From Burkholderia sp. HI2500 (GTDB lineage Bacteria > Pseudomonadota > Gammaproteobacteria > Burkholderiales > Burkholderiaceae): a DNA stretch of 64,000 bases. The stretch covers positions 496,001 through 560,000 of the forward strand of contig NZ_NKFL01000006.1 in assembly GCF_002223055.1 (NCBI RefSeq). Direction: 5' to 3'. Both the position numbers and the translations under genes were made by a program. This document shows, piece by piece, positions 1 through 8,503 of the stretch; positions within the stretch are counted from its first letter, which is position 1, and every line of letters starts with the position of its first letter. Below the pieces are notes generated by a model. The model was not told the DNA's origin and ran no database searches. It saw only the letters and a program-made list of their open reading frames with translations.

Positions 1-54
1 GTCGATACGTCGTTTGCGCAAGTGCGGGCGAGGGCGCACGCGGGGGAGGTGTGA
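1..54 (+). CDS. C-terminal end of an unidentified protein (left-truncated)
   Basis: Reading from base 1 gives 17 sense codons and a TGA at 52-54, with strongly GC-biased third positions as in real genes here. The tail VDTSFAQVRARAHAGEV is too short to identify. It is probably the end of a plus-strand gene that begins outside the window, but an accidental open frame of this length cannot be excluded. Confidence 0.35.
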   Translation, partial: VDTSFAQVRARAHAGEV

Positions 55-139
55 GGCAGGCGGCGGGGCGGCGTGAGAGGCTCGGGTCACGCCGTCGCCG
101 ACGCGATGCGATCGCGATGTCGTTTGGCTGCGGACTACC

Positions 140-616
140 TTAGTGAAGGGCTCTGGATGTCGGCGTGGTATGCGGATCACCGCACAGGCGCCGACATCCA
201 TCGTTGCAAAGCGGCACCAGTGTCAGTCCGATCTGAAGATAACCTTCGTAACCGGCGCTGTCTTTCGGATACGGTTTCGAGATGATGTGGGTATCAGACC
301 AGATGTTCTCGTTCTTGACGCCGAGTTGTGTCAGGTATTCCTTCAGATTCGCCGCTCGTCGTAACGCGAGCGCTTGTGGATTGACTTCCCCGATGTAGGC
401 GCCGGCAGTGACGATGCCACGAATCTCTGCATCCGGCCATTGACGCGCGCGAATGACCATCTCCGCAATTTTGACGCGATCCTCGTTAGGGATCGCGTCG
501 GAATTGAGCGGGACGCTGTCAAGCATGTCTTCCGAAACGGTACAAGCCGTGGATGAAATCGAAAACGAGAGGCAGGACCAGACCGCGATGCTGATCACAC
601 GTGCAAGAAATTTCAC
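140..616 (-). CDS. Small OmpA-like putative lipoprotein
   Basis: The 158-residue protein starts at a GTG that overlaps the stop of the upstream metallopeptidase frame by 4 bp (GTGA), which suggests translational coupling. An N-terminal hydrophobic segment (about residues 3-22) ends at SSTAC, a loose lipobox with Cys25. A later stretch containing NPQALALRRAANLKEYLTQLGV-type sequence (RRAANLKEYL) resembles the peptidoglycan-associated OmpA C-terminal fold, in which an arginine-led helix follows the glycine loop. I infer an envelope-anchored periplasmic protein. Because it is coupled to a secreted-type metallopeptidase gene it may protect against or accompany that enzyme, but nothing in the sequence proves this. 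Confidence 0.55.
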   Translation of the reverse strand: MKFLARVISIAVWSCLSFSISSTACTVSEDMLDSVPLNSDAIPNEDRVKIAEMVIRARQWPDAEIRGIVTAGAYIGEVNPQALALRRAANLKEYLTQLGVKNENIWSDTHIISKPYPKDSAGYEGYLQIGLTLVPLCNDGCRRLCGDPHTTPTSRALH

Positions 617-1156
617 CACAGAATCCTGTCGTCGAAAAATGAAATGGAGCAGGCAATGCTGTCTGCATTGTCGATCGCTACATCCGGACGCGGCTGAGCC
701 CAGTAATTCAGGCCGGCGCCGAACCCATAGATTTCGTCTTCCGAGTTGAATGTGTCGACGTAGTGCGTGCATTCGTGAATCAGGACTTTCAGTTTGAAGT
801 TGGTAGAAAGCCGGGCATCGGGAAGTGCGCAGAAGTTTGGGTAATCTGGTGTCGAGTCTTCGACGGACTATGTCATCTGATCGGCCGAACCAAGTCTGGA
901 CGCGGCGCTGTTCTTCCTGATCCCAAGCGGCGAGGCCATGAATTCGCTCGCGAATCAGGACAATTTCAGCGTCGCGCAGCCGAGCAATCAGGCGCCTGAA
1001 TGTTTTGTTCGACATGTTTTCGCAGATTTGCGCCATGTCGAGTTCGATGGTGTGAGTGGATCCCGGTGTGGTGTTTGTATAGGTGGTTCCGCCGCATATC
1101 CATTCGTCGCATTCTTCGTGGTGCGTAGCGTCGCGTGAATCGAAGTTCTCGCTCAT
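613..1156 (-). pseudogene. M35/aspzincin-type metallopeptidase, disrupted
   Basis: Two frames together make one protein. The ATG at 1156 opens a frame that reads sensibly through TWFGRSDDIVRRRLD (to about 870). The remainder lies in another frame: DYPNFCALPDARL, the zinc motif HECTH, then YGFGAGLNYWAQ and DNADSIAC, ending at the TGA at 613-615. WFGRSDD and HECTH followed by a distal Asp are typical of lysine-specific M35-like (aspzincin) endopeptidases, which in Burkholderia can accompany type VI secretion. Family members have several dozen residues between WFGR and FCALPDA; here the two nearly abut, which suggests a deletion that also shifted the frame. The start with its upstream sequence and the catalytic half look otherwise intact. 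A sequencing error would explain the frameshift but not the missing segment. Confidence 0.6.
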
Positions 1157-1390
1157 TGATTCGATAGTTATCCGGAAGAGGAGGAAAACTATCGACTGAC
1201 GGAGGCATGCTCGTCTATTGGTCGTGTACGATTTGCGAAACGAGGTATCCCGAACGACATGCTCTATCGGATGTCGGCCTGCTTGGCTGCAGATGCCGAA
1301 GGCAGATTACCGATTCATTCCGTAGTTGTCCGCCCGATTGCCGGGCTTCATCATTCTCCAGCATGGATACGGTGGCTCGCGCGCATCCGC

Positions 1391-1614
1391 ACGCCGCCAC
1401 GCGGCTCCGTCCAGATCCTGAGCCCGGCGCGCGTGACGCGCCGGAGCGTTTCGCCCATCGCGTCCGCGAGGCGCGCACGCAGGCTGTCGACGTGGCGCCG
1501 GTACGTGCCGTCGACGAGCAACCGGTGGACGACGTTCGCGCCGATCTGCGCATGGCCGAACGACGTCGTGAGCTTCAGGTCGACGAGCACCTCGATCCAT
1601 TCCGGGCGCGCGGC
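1391..1614 (-). repeat. Copied internal fragment of the MocR aminotransferase gene
   Basis: This 224-bp block aligns without gaps to 8754-8977 (offset 7363), inside the MocR gene at 8504-9970, with only a handful of single-base differences and in the same orientation. It encodes the WIEVLVDLKLTTSFGHAQIG segment of the PLP domain but has no start, HTH or catalytic lysine, so it cannot make a functional enzyme. It lies in the gene-poor stretch 1157-1644 between the metallopeptidase remnant and the LysR gene. The flanking bases, 1157-1390 and 1615-1644, show nothing recognisable. The fragment is a duplicated scar, perhaps from recombination that also damaged the metallopeptidase gene. Confidence 0.85.
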
Positions 1615-1644
1615 AACTGGCCGAGCGTTCGCGTGTTGCATCGC

Positions 1645-2604
1645 CTAACGGGAGATCGTCGTGCTTGGCCGCATACCCGTGCGTTCCGACGCGGGTAGCC
1701 CCGTGCGCGTACGCATCGCGTCGGCGACCGCGTCGCGTACGCAGGCCGCTGCGATTTCCGACGCACGGGTACGCGCCGCGCGCACAAGCCGGGCGATCAC
1801 CAGCGGCTGGATCACCGTCGATTCCCGGATCGGACACTCGACGACGAGCGGCGAGCGCGTGACCGCCGGACTCTGCGTGATCAGCAGCGACACGCCGAGC
1901 CCACTCGCGACCATCGCCCGCACGAGTTCGATCGACACGGCGCGATAGCGGACGTTCGGCGACAAGCCGCATTGCCAGAACGGCGCCATCAGGAAGTCGC
2001 GGCTGTGCGGCAGGTCGATCAGGATGAATGGATGCTTGGCGAGATCGTGCAACGAAATCGCACGCTTGCGCTTCGCGAGCGCGGACCCGGCCGGTACGAG
2101 CGCATAGGGCCGTAGTTCGGCAAGGCATTCGCGCTCGATGTCTTCGGGCAAGCCTACGTCGTACATCAGTGCGAAGTCGATCTGCTGCTTGTGCAGTGCC
2201 ATGTCGAGCTGCGCGAGATCGCCTTCGACAAAACGGATGTCCAGCCGTGGATGACGCTGCTGCGCGAGTTCCAGCACGCGCGGCAAATAGACCGGCGCAA
2301 TCGTGCTGAATACGCCGATTTGCACGACGCCGCCCGGTTCGTCGCCCGCGTCGTCGGTTGCGAACGCCGACGCCGATGCCAGCAACTGACGTGCCTCCGC
2401 GAGCTTGCGCTCGCCGAAGTGCGTGAGCGTCATTCGCGTGCCCGCGCCGCGCGTGAACAGCGGGTCATCGAATAGCGCTTCGAGCTCGCGGATCGCCACC
2501 GAGATCGACGGTTGCGACACGTTCAGCGCGACCGCGGCCGCGGTCGTGCTGCCCGCTTCCGCGGCCGCGACGAAATAGCGAAGCAGTCTCAGCGACAGAG
2601 CCAT
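1645..2604 (-). CDS. LysR-family transcriptional regulator
   Basis: The protein has 319 residues from the ATG at 2604, chosen because MALSLRLLRYFVAAAEAGS is the canonical LysR N-terminus; an upstream in-frame start at 2682 would add 26 unrelated residues. The winged helix-turn-helix covers residues 1-60, with VALNVSQPSISVAIRELEAL as recognition region, followed by the periplasmic-binding-like effector domain. It is divergent from the CoA-transferase operon starting at 2724. By the usual LysR rule it probably controls that operon and itself from the 120-bp intergenic region. The C-terminal 25 residues are arginine/threonine-rich and abut the MocR-fragment scar, so the natural C-terminus may have been altered. 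Confidence 0.9.
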   Translation of the reverse strand: MALSLRLLRYFVAAAEAGSTTAAAVALNVSQPSISVAIRELEALFDDPLFTRGAGTRMTLTHFGERKLAEARQLLASASAFATDDAGDEPGGVVQIGVFSTIAPVYLPRVLELAQQRHPRLDIRFVEGDLAQLDMALHKQQIDFALMYDVGLPEDIERECLAELRPYALVPAGSALAKRKRAISLHDLAKHPFILIDLPHSRDFLMAPFWQCGLSPNVRYRAVSIELVRAMVASGLGVSLLITQSPAVTRSPLVVECPIRESTVIQPLVIARLVRAARTRASEIAAACVRDAVADAMRTRTGLPASERTGMRPSTTISR

Positions 2605-2723
2605 GTCGAACCCATACGAAAATCTTATAGGAGTTAATTTATTCCGATATTTTATCTGATTGCCACACTCGAACAGAATCACCGCATCGGCCTACTCGGC
2701 CCGACCTTCAGGAGAGAGATGCC

Positions 2724-3998
2724 GTGACTGTGTCCAGGCTGCCGCTCGACGGCATACGTGTGATCGATTTTTCCCGGGTGCTCGCGGGGCCGCTGTGTTC
2801 GGCGCTGCTCGGCGACCTCGGCGCCGACGTGATCAAGATCGAGCCGCCCGCCGGCGACGACTATCGTGCGATCGGTCCGTTCGCGAATGGCGAGAGCGGG
2901 TTGTTCGCTGCGATGAACCGCAACAAGCGCAGTGTCGTGATCGACCTGAAGACCGCCGACGGGCAGGCGCTGGCGCAATCGCTGTGTGCGCAGGCGGACG
3001 TCGTCGTCGAGAATTTCCGCCCGGGCGTGGCCGATCGCCTCGGGATCGGCTATGCGGCGCTGTCGGCGCGCAATCGGGCACTGATCTACGCGAGCGTATC
3101 GGGATTCGGGCAGACCGGCCCGGAGTCGCACCGGCCCGCGTACGACATCATCCTTCAGGCGATGTGCGGCCTGATGGACGCGACCGGTTCACCGGACGGC
3201 GACCCGACGATGGTGGGCGATTCGGTGTCCGATGTGGTCAGCGGGATCTTCGCGTCGTGGGGCGTGCTGGCCGCACTCGTCGCACGCGATCGCACCGGCG
3301 AGGGCTCGCACGTCGATGTGTCGATGTTCGATGCGACGATGAATCTGACAGCAGCGCTGGTTGCACGCTATGCGACCACCGGCGTCGCGCAACCGCGCGT
3401 CGGCAATCGCCATCCGACGTCCGCGCCGTTTGGCGCGTATCGCGCGGCGGACGGTCATTTCGTCGTCGCGGTGCTCAACAACAAGCTGTTCAGCCTGCTT
3501 GCCGACACGATCGGCCATCCGGCGCTGGTCGACGATCCGCGGTTCGCGTCCGATGCGTCGCGTTGCGAGCACGAGGCTGCGTTGCGCGCCTGTATCGAAC
3601 AGTGGGCCGCAACGCGTTCGGTCGCGGACGTCAACGCGTCGCTGAGCGCAGCGGGCATTCCGGTCGCACCGATCCGGAGCGTGCGGCAGGCGCTCGAAAG
3701 CGAACAGGCCCGCGTGCGGCGCCTGCTCGTCGAAACGACCGCGGCCGACGGCTCGACGATCCGGCTGCCCGTGCAGCCGCTGAAGTTTTCCGCGTATCCC
3801 GGCACGCGCACGACGCGCGCACCGCAACTCGGCGAGCACACACGCGAGGTGCTTGAGCGCATGCTCGGCCTCGACGACGCGGCGATTGCCGCGCTCGCGA
3901 AGGCCAGCGTGGTCCACGCGGCCGCCGACGCGGTCGATGCCAGTGCGGCGGTGACGCTCCATCAAACCAAAACCCGTCAGGAGATGAACGATGCTTAA
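2724..3998 (+). CDS. Class III acyl-CoA transferase (CaiB/BaiF family)
   Basis: The 424-residue cytoplasmic enzyme should move CoA between an acyl-CoA donor and a carboxylate acceptor. The start is GTG 2724, preceded by a GGAGAGAG ribosome site at 2711; the nearby ATG at 2719 is out of frame. Family hallmarks are GIRVIDFSRVLAGP at 10-23, the DLGADVIKIEPP block, VVVENFRPG near 93-101, and the catalytic aspartate Asp141 in PAYDIILQA. It overlaps the acyl-CoA dehydrogenase gene by 8 bp and is followed by etfBA, so its acyl-CoA product is probably oxidised by the next enzyme. The substrate is not evident. The C-terminal 40 residues are alanine-rich and longer than in typical family members. Confidence 0.92.
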   Translation: MTVSRLPLDGIRVIDFSRVLAGPLCSALLGDLGADVIKIEPPAGDDYRAIGPFANGESGLFAAMNRNKRSVVIDLKTADGQALAQSLCAQADVVVENFRPGVADRLGIGYAALSARNRALIYASVSGFGQTGPESHRPAYDIILQAMCGLMDATGSPDGDPTMVGDSVSDVVSGIFASWGVLAALVARDRTGEGSHVDVSMFDATMNLTAALVARYATTGVAQPRVGNRHPTSAPFGAYRAADGHFVVAVLNNKLFSLLADTIGHPALVDDPRFASDASRCEHEAALRACIEQWAATRSVADVNASLSAAGIPVAPIRSVRQALESEQARVRRLLVETTAADGSTIRLPVQPLKFSAYPGTRTTRAPQLGEHTREVLERMLGLDDAAIAALAKASVVHAAADAVDASAAVTLHQTKTRQEMNDA

Positions 3999-5130
3999 AC
4001 GACTGGGCGTGAGCGACGCCGACCTCGAAATCGCCGATGCGATTCGCCGTTTCGCACAGGCCGAACTCGCGCCGCATGCGGCGCAGGTCGATCGCGACGA
4101 AACCTCGACGACGTGCTACGTGCCGGCGCTGGCCGAACTCGGCGTGATGGGCATGAACCTGCCGGAGCGCTGGGGCGGAATCGGGGCATCGCCGGCCGCG
4201 ATCATCCTCGCGCTGGCCGAGATCGCGAACGCATGCGCAGCGACGTCGTCGATGATCGGCGCGCACTATCTGGCGACCGATTCGGTGCTGATCGGCGGCG
4301 ACGACGCATTGCGTGCGCGCTACCTGCCGGACGCTGCGACCGGCGCCAAGCTCGGCGCGTTCGCTCTGACCGAGCCGCAGGCCGGCTCCCATCCGGCGGG
4401 GATGACCACGCAGGCGGTGCGCGACGGCGACCGCTACCGTCTTCGTGGGGTGAAGCACTTCATCTCGAATGCGGACGCCGCGCAATTCATCGTCGTCTAC
4501 GCGAAAACTGCGCCCGAACTCGGGACGCGCGGGATCAGCGCATTCGTCGTCGATCGCGATACGCCGGGCGTGTCGGTGTCGTCGCCGGAGAAGCTGATGG
4601 GCATCCACGGCGCGCCCGCGCACGAAGTCGCATTCGATTGTGTCGTGCCGGCGTCGAACCGGCTCGGTGAAGAGGGTAGCGGCTTTCGCACCGCGATGAA
4701 GGTGCTCGACAACAGCCGCCTCGACGTCGCGGCGACGAGCCTCGGGATCGCGGAAGCGGCGCTGGGCGATGCGATCGACTGGGCGAAGCAGCGCCACGTC
4801 GGTGGCGAACCACTCGCAAGCAAGCAGGGGCTGCAGTGGCGTTTCGCCGACATGAAGACGCAGCTCGAAGCCGCCTGGCTGCTGACGCTGCAGGCCGCTG
4901 CGCGGCGCGCGGCCGGCGAGCCGTTTACCGACATGGCATCGATGGCGAAGCTGTATGCGTCGGAGATGGTCGCGTTCGTGACGGACGCCGCATTGCAGAT
5001 CCACGGCGGCTACGGCTTCACGCGGGAAATGCGGATCGAGCGCCTCATGCGTGATGCACGGATCCTGCGGATTTACGAAGGCTCGTCGGAGATCCAGCGC
5101 ACGGTCATTGCACGCACGATGCTTGCATGA
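3991..5130 (+). CDS. Acyl-CoA dehydrogenase
   Basis: This 379-residue FAD flavoprotein oxidises the alpha-beta bond of an acyl-CoA and passes electrons to ETF. It shows the N-terminal helical domain, a central FALTEPQAGSHPAG motif (FAD/substrate binding), and near the end Glu363 in IYEGSSEIQR at the position of the catalytic base of medium-chain enzymes. The ATG lies inside the end of the CoA-transferase gene, so the two are translationally coupled. etfB begins 28 bp downstream, giving a self-contained module for activation, oxidation and electron transfer. The exact acyl substrate (short-chain, branched or dicarboxylic) cannot be read from sequence. Confidence 0.95.
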   Translation: MLKRLGVSDADLEIADAIRRFAQAELAPHAAQVDRDETSTTCYVPALAELGVMGMNLPERWGGIGASPAAIILALAEIANACAATSSMIGAHYLATDSVLIGGDDALRARYLPDAATGAKLGAFALTEPQAGSHPAGMTTQAVRDGDRYRLRGVKHFISNADAAQFIVVYAKTAPELGTRGISAFVVDRDTPGVSVSSPEKLMGIHGAPAHEVAFDCVVPASNRLGEEGSGFRTAMKVLDNSRLDVAATSLGIAEAALGDAIDWAKQRHVGGEPLASKQGLQWRFADMKTQLEAAWLLTLQAAARRAAGEPFTDMASMAKLYASEMVAFVTDAALQIHGGYGFTREMRIERLMRDARILRIYEGSSEIQRTVIARTMLA

Positions 5131-5158
5131 CGGTGGTTGAAACCGGACTGGGGAACGA

Positions 5159-5911
5159 ATGATGAAGATACTGGTGCCAGTGAAAAGAGTGGTCGATTAC
5201 AACGTGAAGGTCCGCGTGAAGTCGGACAACACGGGTGTCGACATCGCGAACGTGAAGATGTCGATGAACCCGTTCGACGAAATCGCGGTTGAAGAAGCCG
5301 TGCGCCTGAAGGAAGCGGGCGTGGCGACCGAAGTGATCGCCGTATCGGTAGGCGTCGCGCAAGCGCAGGAAACGCTGCGTACGGCGCTGGCGATCGGCGC
5401 GGATCGCGCGATCCTCGTCGAGTCGAACGACAGCGTCGAGCCGCTGGGCGTCGCGAAGATCCTGAAGGCGCTGGTCGACAAGGAACAGCCGCAACTGGTG
5501 ATCCTCGGCAAGCAGGCAATCGACGACGATTCGAACCAGACGGGCCAGATGCTGGCTGCGCTGGCAGGCCTCCCGCAAGCGACGTTCGCATCGAAAGTCA
5601 CGGTGGCTGACGGTAAAGCAACGGTTGCACGCGAAGTCGATGGCGGTGCGGAAACGCTGTCGCTGACGCTGCCGGCCGTGATCACGACCGACCTGCGCCT
5701 GAACGAGCCGCGTTACGTGACGCTGCCGAACATCATGAAGGCGAAGAAGAAGCCGCTGGAAACCGTGAAGCCGGAAGACCTGGGTGTCGACGTCGCGCCG
5801 CGTCTGAAGACGCTGAAGGTGGTCGAGCCGCCGAAGCGCGCGGCCGGCGTGAAGGTGCCGGACGTGAAGACGCTGGTCGAGAAGCTGAAGACCGAAGCCA
5901 AGGTGCTGTAA
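5159..5911 (+). CDS. etfB: Electron transfer flavoprotein subunit beta
   Basis: The beta subunit of ETF binds AMP and forms a heterodimer with EtfA to carry electrons from acyl-CoA dehydrogenases to ETF-quinone oxidoreductase. The start [20 protein letters not shown] and the block [23 protein letters not shown] ([18 protein letters not shown]) are diagnostic, as is the C-terminal [16 protein letters not shown]. Length of 250 residues is normal. Tandem ATGs at 5159 and 5162 make the exact start ambiguous by one codon. It is followed 16 bp later by etfA and preceded by an acyl-CoA dehydrogenase gene, so this copy may be dedicated to that pathway. A second housekeeping copy elsewhere would be expected. 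Confidence 0.97.
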   Translation: MMKILVPVKRVVDYNVKVRVKSDNTGVDIANVKMSMNPFDEIAVEEAVRLKEAGVATEVIAVSVGVAQAQETLRTALAIGADRAILVESNDSVEPLGVAKILKALVDKEQPQLVILGKQAIDDDSNQTGQMLAALAGLPQATFASKVTVADGKATVAREVDGGAETLSLTLPAVITTDLRLNEPRYVTLPNIMKAKKKPLETVKPEDLGVDVAPRLKTLKVVEPPKRAAGVKVPDVKTLVEKLKTEAKVL

Positions 5912-5927
5912 GAGGGAGCGGAAAGAA

Positions 5928-6860
5928 ATGACGATTCTGGTGATTGCAGAACACGATAACGCGTCGATCAAGGCCGCGACGCTGAACACGGTGGCGGCGG
6001 CAGCGAAGATCGGCGGCGACATTCACGTGCTGGTCGCGGGCCACAATGCGCAAGCGGCCGCGGATGCAGCAGCGAAGATCGCTGGTGTGTCGAAGGTACT
6101 CCTGGCCGACGCGCCGCAACTCGAAGCGGGCCTCGCGGAAAACGTCGAAGCGACCGCGCTGAACATCGCGAAGGATTACTCGCACATCCTCGCGCCGGCG
6201 ACGGCCTACGGCAAGAACATCGCGCCGCGCATCGCCGCGAAGCTGGACGTCGCGCAGATCTCGGACATCACGGCAGTCGATTCGGCCGACACGTTCGAGC
6301 GCCCGATCTACGCGGGCAACGCGATCGCGACGGTGCAGTCGAGCGATCCGATCAAGGTCATCACGGTGCGTGCAACGGGTTTCGATCCGGTGGCAGCGGA
6401 AGGCGGCAGCGCATCGGTCGAGAAGATCGAAGCGGCAGCTGATGCAGGCAAGTCGCAGTTCGTGAGCCGTGAAGTGACGAAGCTGGACCGTCCGGAACTG
6501 ACGAGCGCAAGCATCATCGTGTCGGGCGGCCGCGGTCTGGGCAGCGGCGAGAACTACACGAAGGTGCTGGAGCCGCTGGCGGACAAGCTGTCGGCAGCAC
6601 TGGGCGCATCGCGCGCGGCAGTCGACGCGGGCTACGTGCCGAACGACTATCAAGTCGGCCAGACCGGCAAGATCGTTGCGCCGCAGCTGTACATCGCGGT
6701 CGGCATCTCCGGTGCGATCCAGCACCTGGCCGGCATGAAGGATTCGAAGGTGATCGTCGCGATCAACAAGGATCCCGAAGCGCCGATCTTCAGCGTGGCC
6801 GACTACGGTCTCGTCGGCGATCTGCACGAGCTGGTTCCGGCGCTGACCGTGTCGATCTGA
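5928..6860 (+). CDS. etfA: Electron transfer flavoprotein subunit alpha
   Basis: The alpha subunit carries the FAD of ETF. The 310-residue protein starts [11 protein letters not shown], and the C-terminal FAD domain contains [12 protein letters not shown] at 199-210 and the [20 protein letters not shown] region near 244-263, both family signatures. The ribosome site AGAGGGAGCGG precedes the ATG. It completes the acyl-CoA oxidation operon. A short CAGGATC/GATCCTG inverted repeat at 6879-6896 lies just beyond the stop, but it has no T-tract, so it is not called a terminator. Confidence 0.97.
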   Translation: MTILVIAEHDNASIKAATLNTVAAAAKIGGDIHVLVAGHNAQAAADAAAKIAGVSKVLLADAPQLEAGLAENVEATALNIAKDYSHILAPATAYGKNIAPRIAAKLDVAQISDITAVDSADTFERPIYAGNAIATVQSSDPIKVITVRATGFDPVAAEGGSASVEKIEAAADAGKSQFVSREVTKLDRPELTSASIIVSGGRGLGSGENYTKVLEPLADKLSAALGASRAAVDAGYVPNDYQVGQTGKIVAPQLYIAVGISGAIQHLAGMKDSKVIVAINKDPEAPIFSVADYGLVGDLHELVPALTVSI

Positions 6861-7064
6861 TTTCCCCCCAATCCGTCAGGATCGCCTGATCCTGCGCGCA
6901 CCGTCTTCCCGTTGGGTCGGCGCGCGAACCCTGCACAGGACCTTTCCGGCTTCGCCGGCCGGTCGCCGTCGACGCACACCCGGGTGCGTTTGCGCGACCG
7001 GCTGGAACAGCTCCAGGGTCCGAGCGATTCCCAAGCGCAGTTTTCCACCGGTCAGGAGCCGAGC

Positions 7065-8495
7065 ATGGAACGTACCGCTTCACCCGTCGCCCATTCATCG
7101 CTGATCGAGCGCCGCTCGATCGACTACATTCCCGAAGCCGAGCGCCACGGCAATCTCTTCAGTCAGTTCACCTTGTGGTTCGGCGCGAACCTGCAGGTCA
7201 CGGCGGTTGTCGTCGGCGCGCTCGCGGTGGTGCTGGGCGGTGACGTGTTCTGGTCGCTGATCGGCCTGCTGGCGGGGCAGATGCTCGGTGGAGCGGTGAT
7301 GGCGCTGCATGGCGCGCAAGGGCCGCAGCTCGGGTTGCCGCAAATGATCTCGAGCCGCGTGCAGTTCGGCGTGTACGGCGCGATCGTGCCGCTCGTGCTC
7401 GTCTGCGTGATGTATGTCGGATTCTCGGCGGGCGGTACGGTGCTGGCCGGACAGGCGATCTCGGAATTGCTGAGCGTCGACCATGCCACGGCGATTCTGA
7501 TTTTCTCGGCGCTCATCGTCCTGCTCACGGGCCTAGGCTATCGCACGATTCATGCGATGGGCCGCGTCTCGAGTATCGTCGGCACCCTCGCGTTCCTGTA
7601 CCTGTTCGCGAGCCTGTTGCACGGGCATGCGTTCAGCGTGCTGCTCGCGAATCGTCATTTCACGCTCGCGTCGTTTCTGCTCGCGGTGTCATTGTCCGCG
7701 TCGTGGCAGATCGCTTATGGCCCGTATGTCGCCGACTATTCCCGCTACCTGCCGAAGTCGACGTCGCCCAGGAAGACCTTTCTCGCGGTGTTCGCCGGTA
7801 CCGTGATCGGCGCGCAGGTGTCGATGACGTTCGGCGTGCTGGCCGCCGCGCTCGCCGGCGATCGCTTTTCGGGGCACGAGGTCGCGTTCATTGTCGGCCT
7901 CGGCGCGACAGGCGCGATCGCCGCCGTGCTCTATCTGACGATCGCGCTGGGCAAGCTGACGATCACGACGCTCAATGCGTACGGCAGTGTCATGTCGGTT
8001 GCGGCGATCCTGACCGGATTCGGCGGCCGGCGCGAGATTTCACCGCGCACGCGCATCGTGTTCGTTTTGCTGACCGTCGCCGCATCGAGCGGCATCGCGC
8101 TCGCCGGACAGCACGATTTCCTGAAGGCGTTTTCGTCGTTTCTGCTGTTCCTGCTCGTGTTCTTCACGCCGTGGAGCGCGATCAACCTCATCGACTACTA
8201 CTGCGTCACGCGCGGACGCTACGACGTGTCGGCGCTGTTCGATCCCGACGGCCGGTACGGGCGCTGGAACGTCGCGGGCATCGTGGTCTATGCACTCGGC
8301 GTGCTCGTGCAGATGCCGTTCGTCGCGACCGGGTTCTATACCGGGCCGTGGGTCGATGCGCTTGGCGGCGTGGACGTGTCGTGGATCGTCGGGATCGTCG
8401 TGCCGGGCCTGCTGTACTACATCGTGTCGCGCGGATCGACGGCGAACGTACCGGATCGACCGATCGCGCCGCGATCGGCCGGCGACGCCGAGTGA
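7065..8495 (+). CDS. NCS1-family purine/cytosine permease-like transporter
   Basis: The 476-residue integral membrane protein has about twelve hydrophobic segments and the NCS1 pattern: a polar N-terminus with SIDYIPEAERHG, FTLWFGANLQVTAVVVGAL in TM1, and GAQGPQLGLPQMISSRVQFG, the conserved loop of cytosine/purine/hydantoin permeases. Start ATG 7065 follows a CAGGAG site; an open extension to 6912 lacks similarity and a ribosome site. It sits 204 bp after etfA in the same orientation and may be transcribed separately. It is convergent with the MocR gene, with only 8 bp between stops. The transported nucleobase or related heterocycle is not determined. Confidence 0.92.
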   Translation: MERTASPVAHSSLIERRSIDYIPEAERHGNLFSQFTLWFGANLQVTAVVVGALAVVLGGDVFWSLIGLLAGQMLGGAVMALHGAQGPQLGLPQMISSRVQFGVYGAIVPLVLVCVMYVGFSAGGTVLAGQAISELLSVDHATAILIFSALIVLLTGLGYRTIHAMGRVSSIVGTLAFLYLFASLLHGHAFSVLLANRHFTLASFLLAVSLSASWQIAYGPYVADYSRYLPKSTSPRKTFLAVFAGTVIGAQVSMTFGVLAAALAGDRFSGHEVAFIVGLGATGAIAAVLYLTIALGKLTITTLNAYGSVMSVAAILTGFGGRREISPRTRIVFVLLTVAASSGIALAGQHDFLKAFSSFLLFLLVFFTPWSAINLIDYYCVTRGRYDVSALFDPDGRYGRWNVAGIVVYALGVLVQMPFVATGFYTGPWVDALGGVDVSWIVGIVVPGLLYYIVSRGSTANVPDRPIAPRSAGDAE

Positions 8496-8503
8496 CGCGA
8501 CGT

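Noticed and set aside
6879..6896. CAGGATC/GATCCTG repeat after etfA as terminator
   Set aside because: Only a 7-bp stem with no T-tract.
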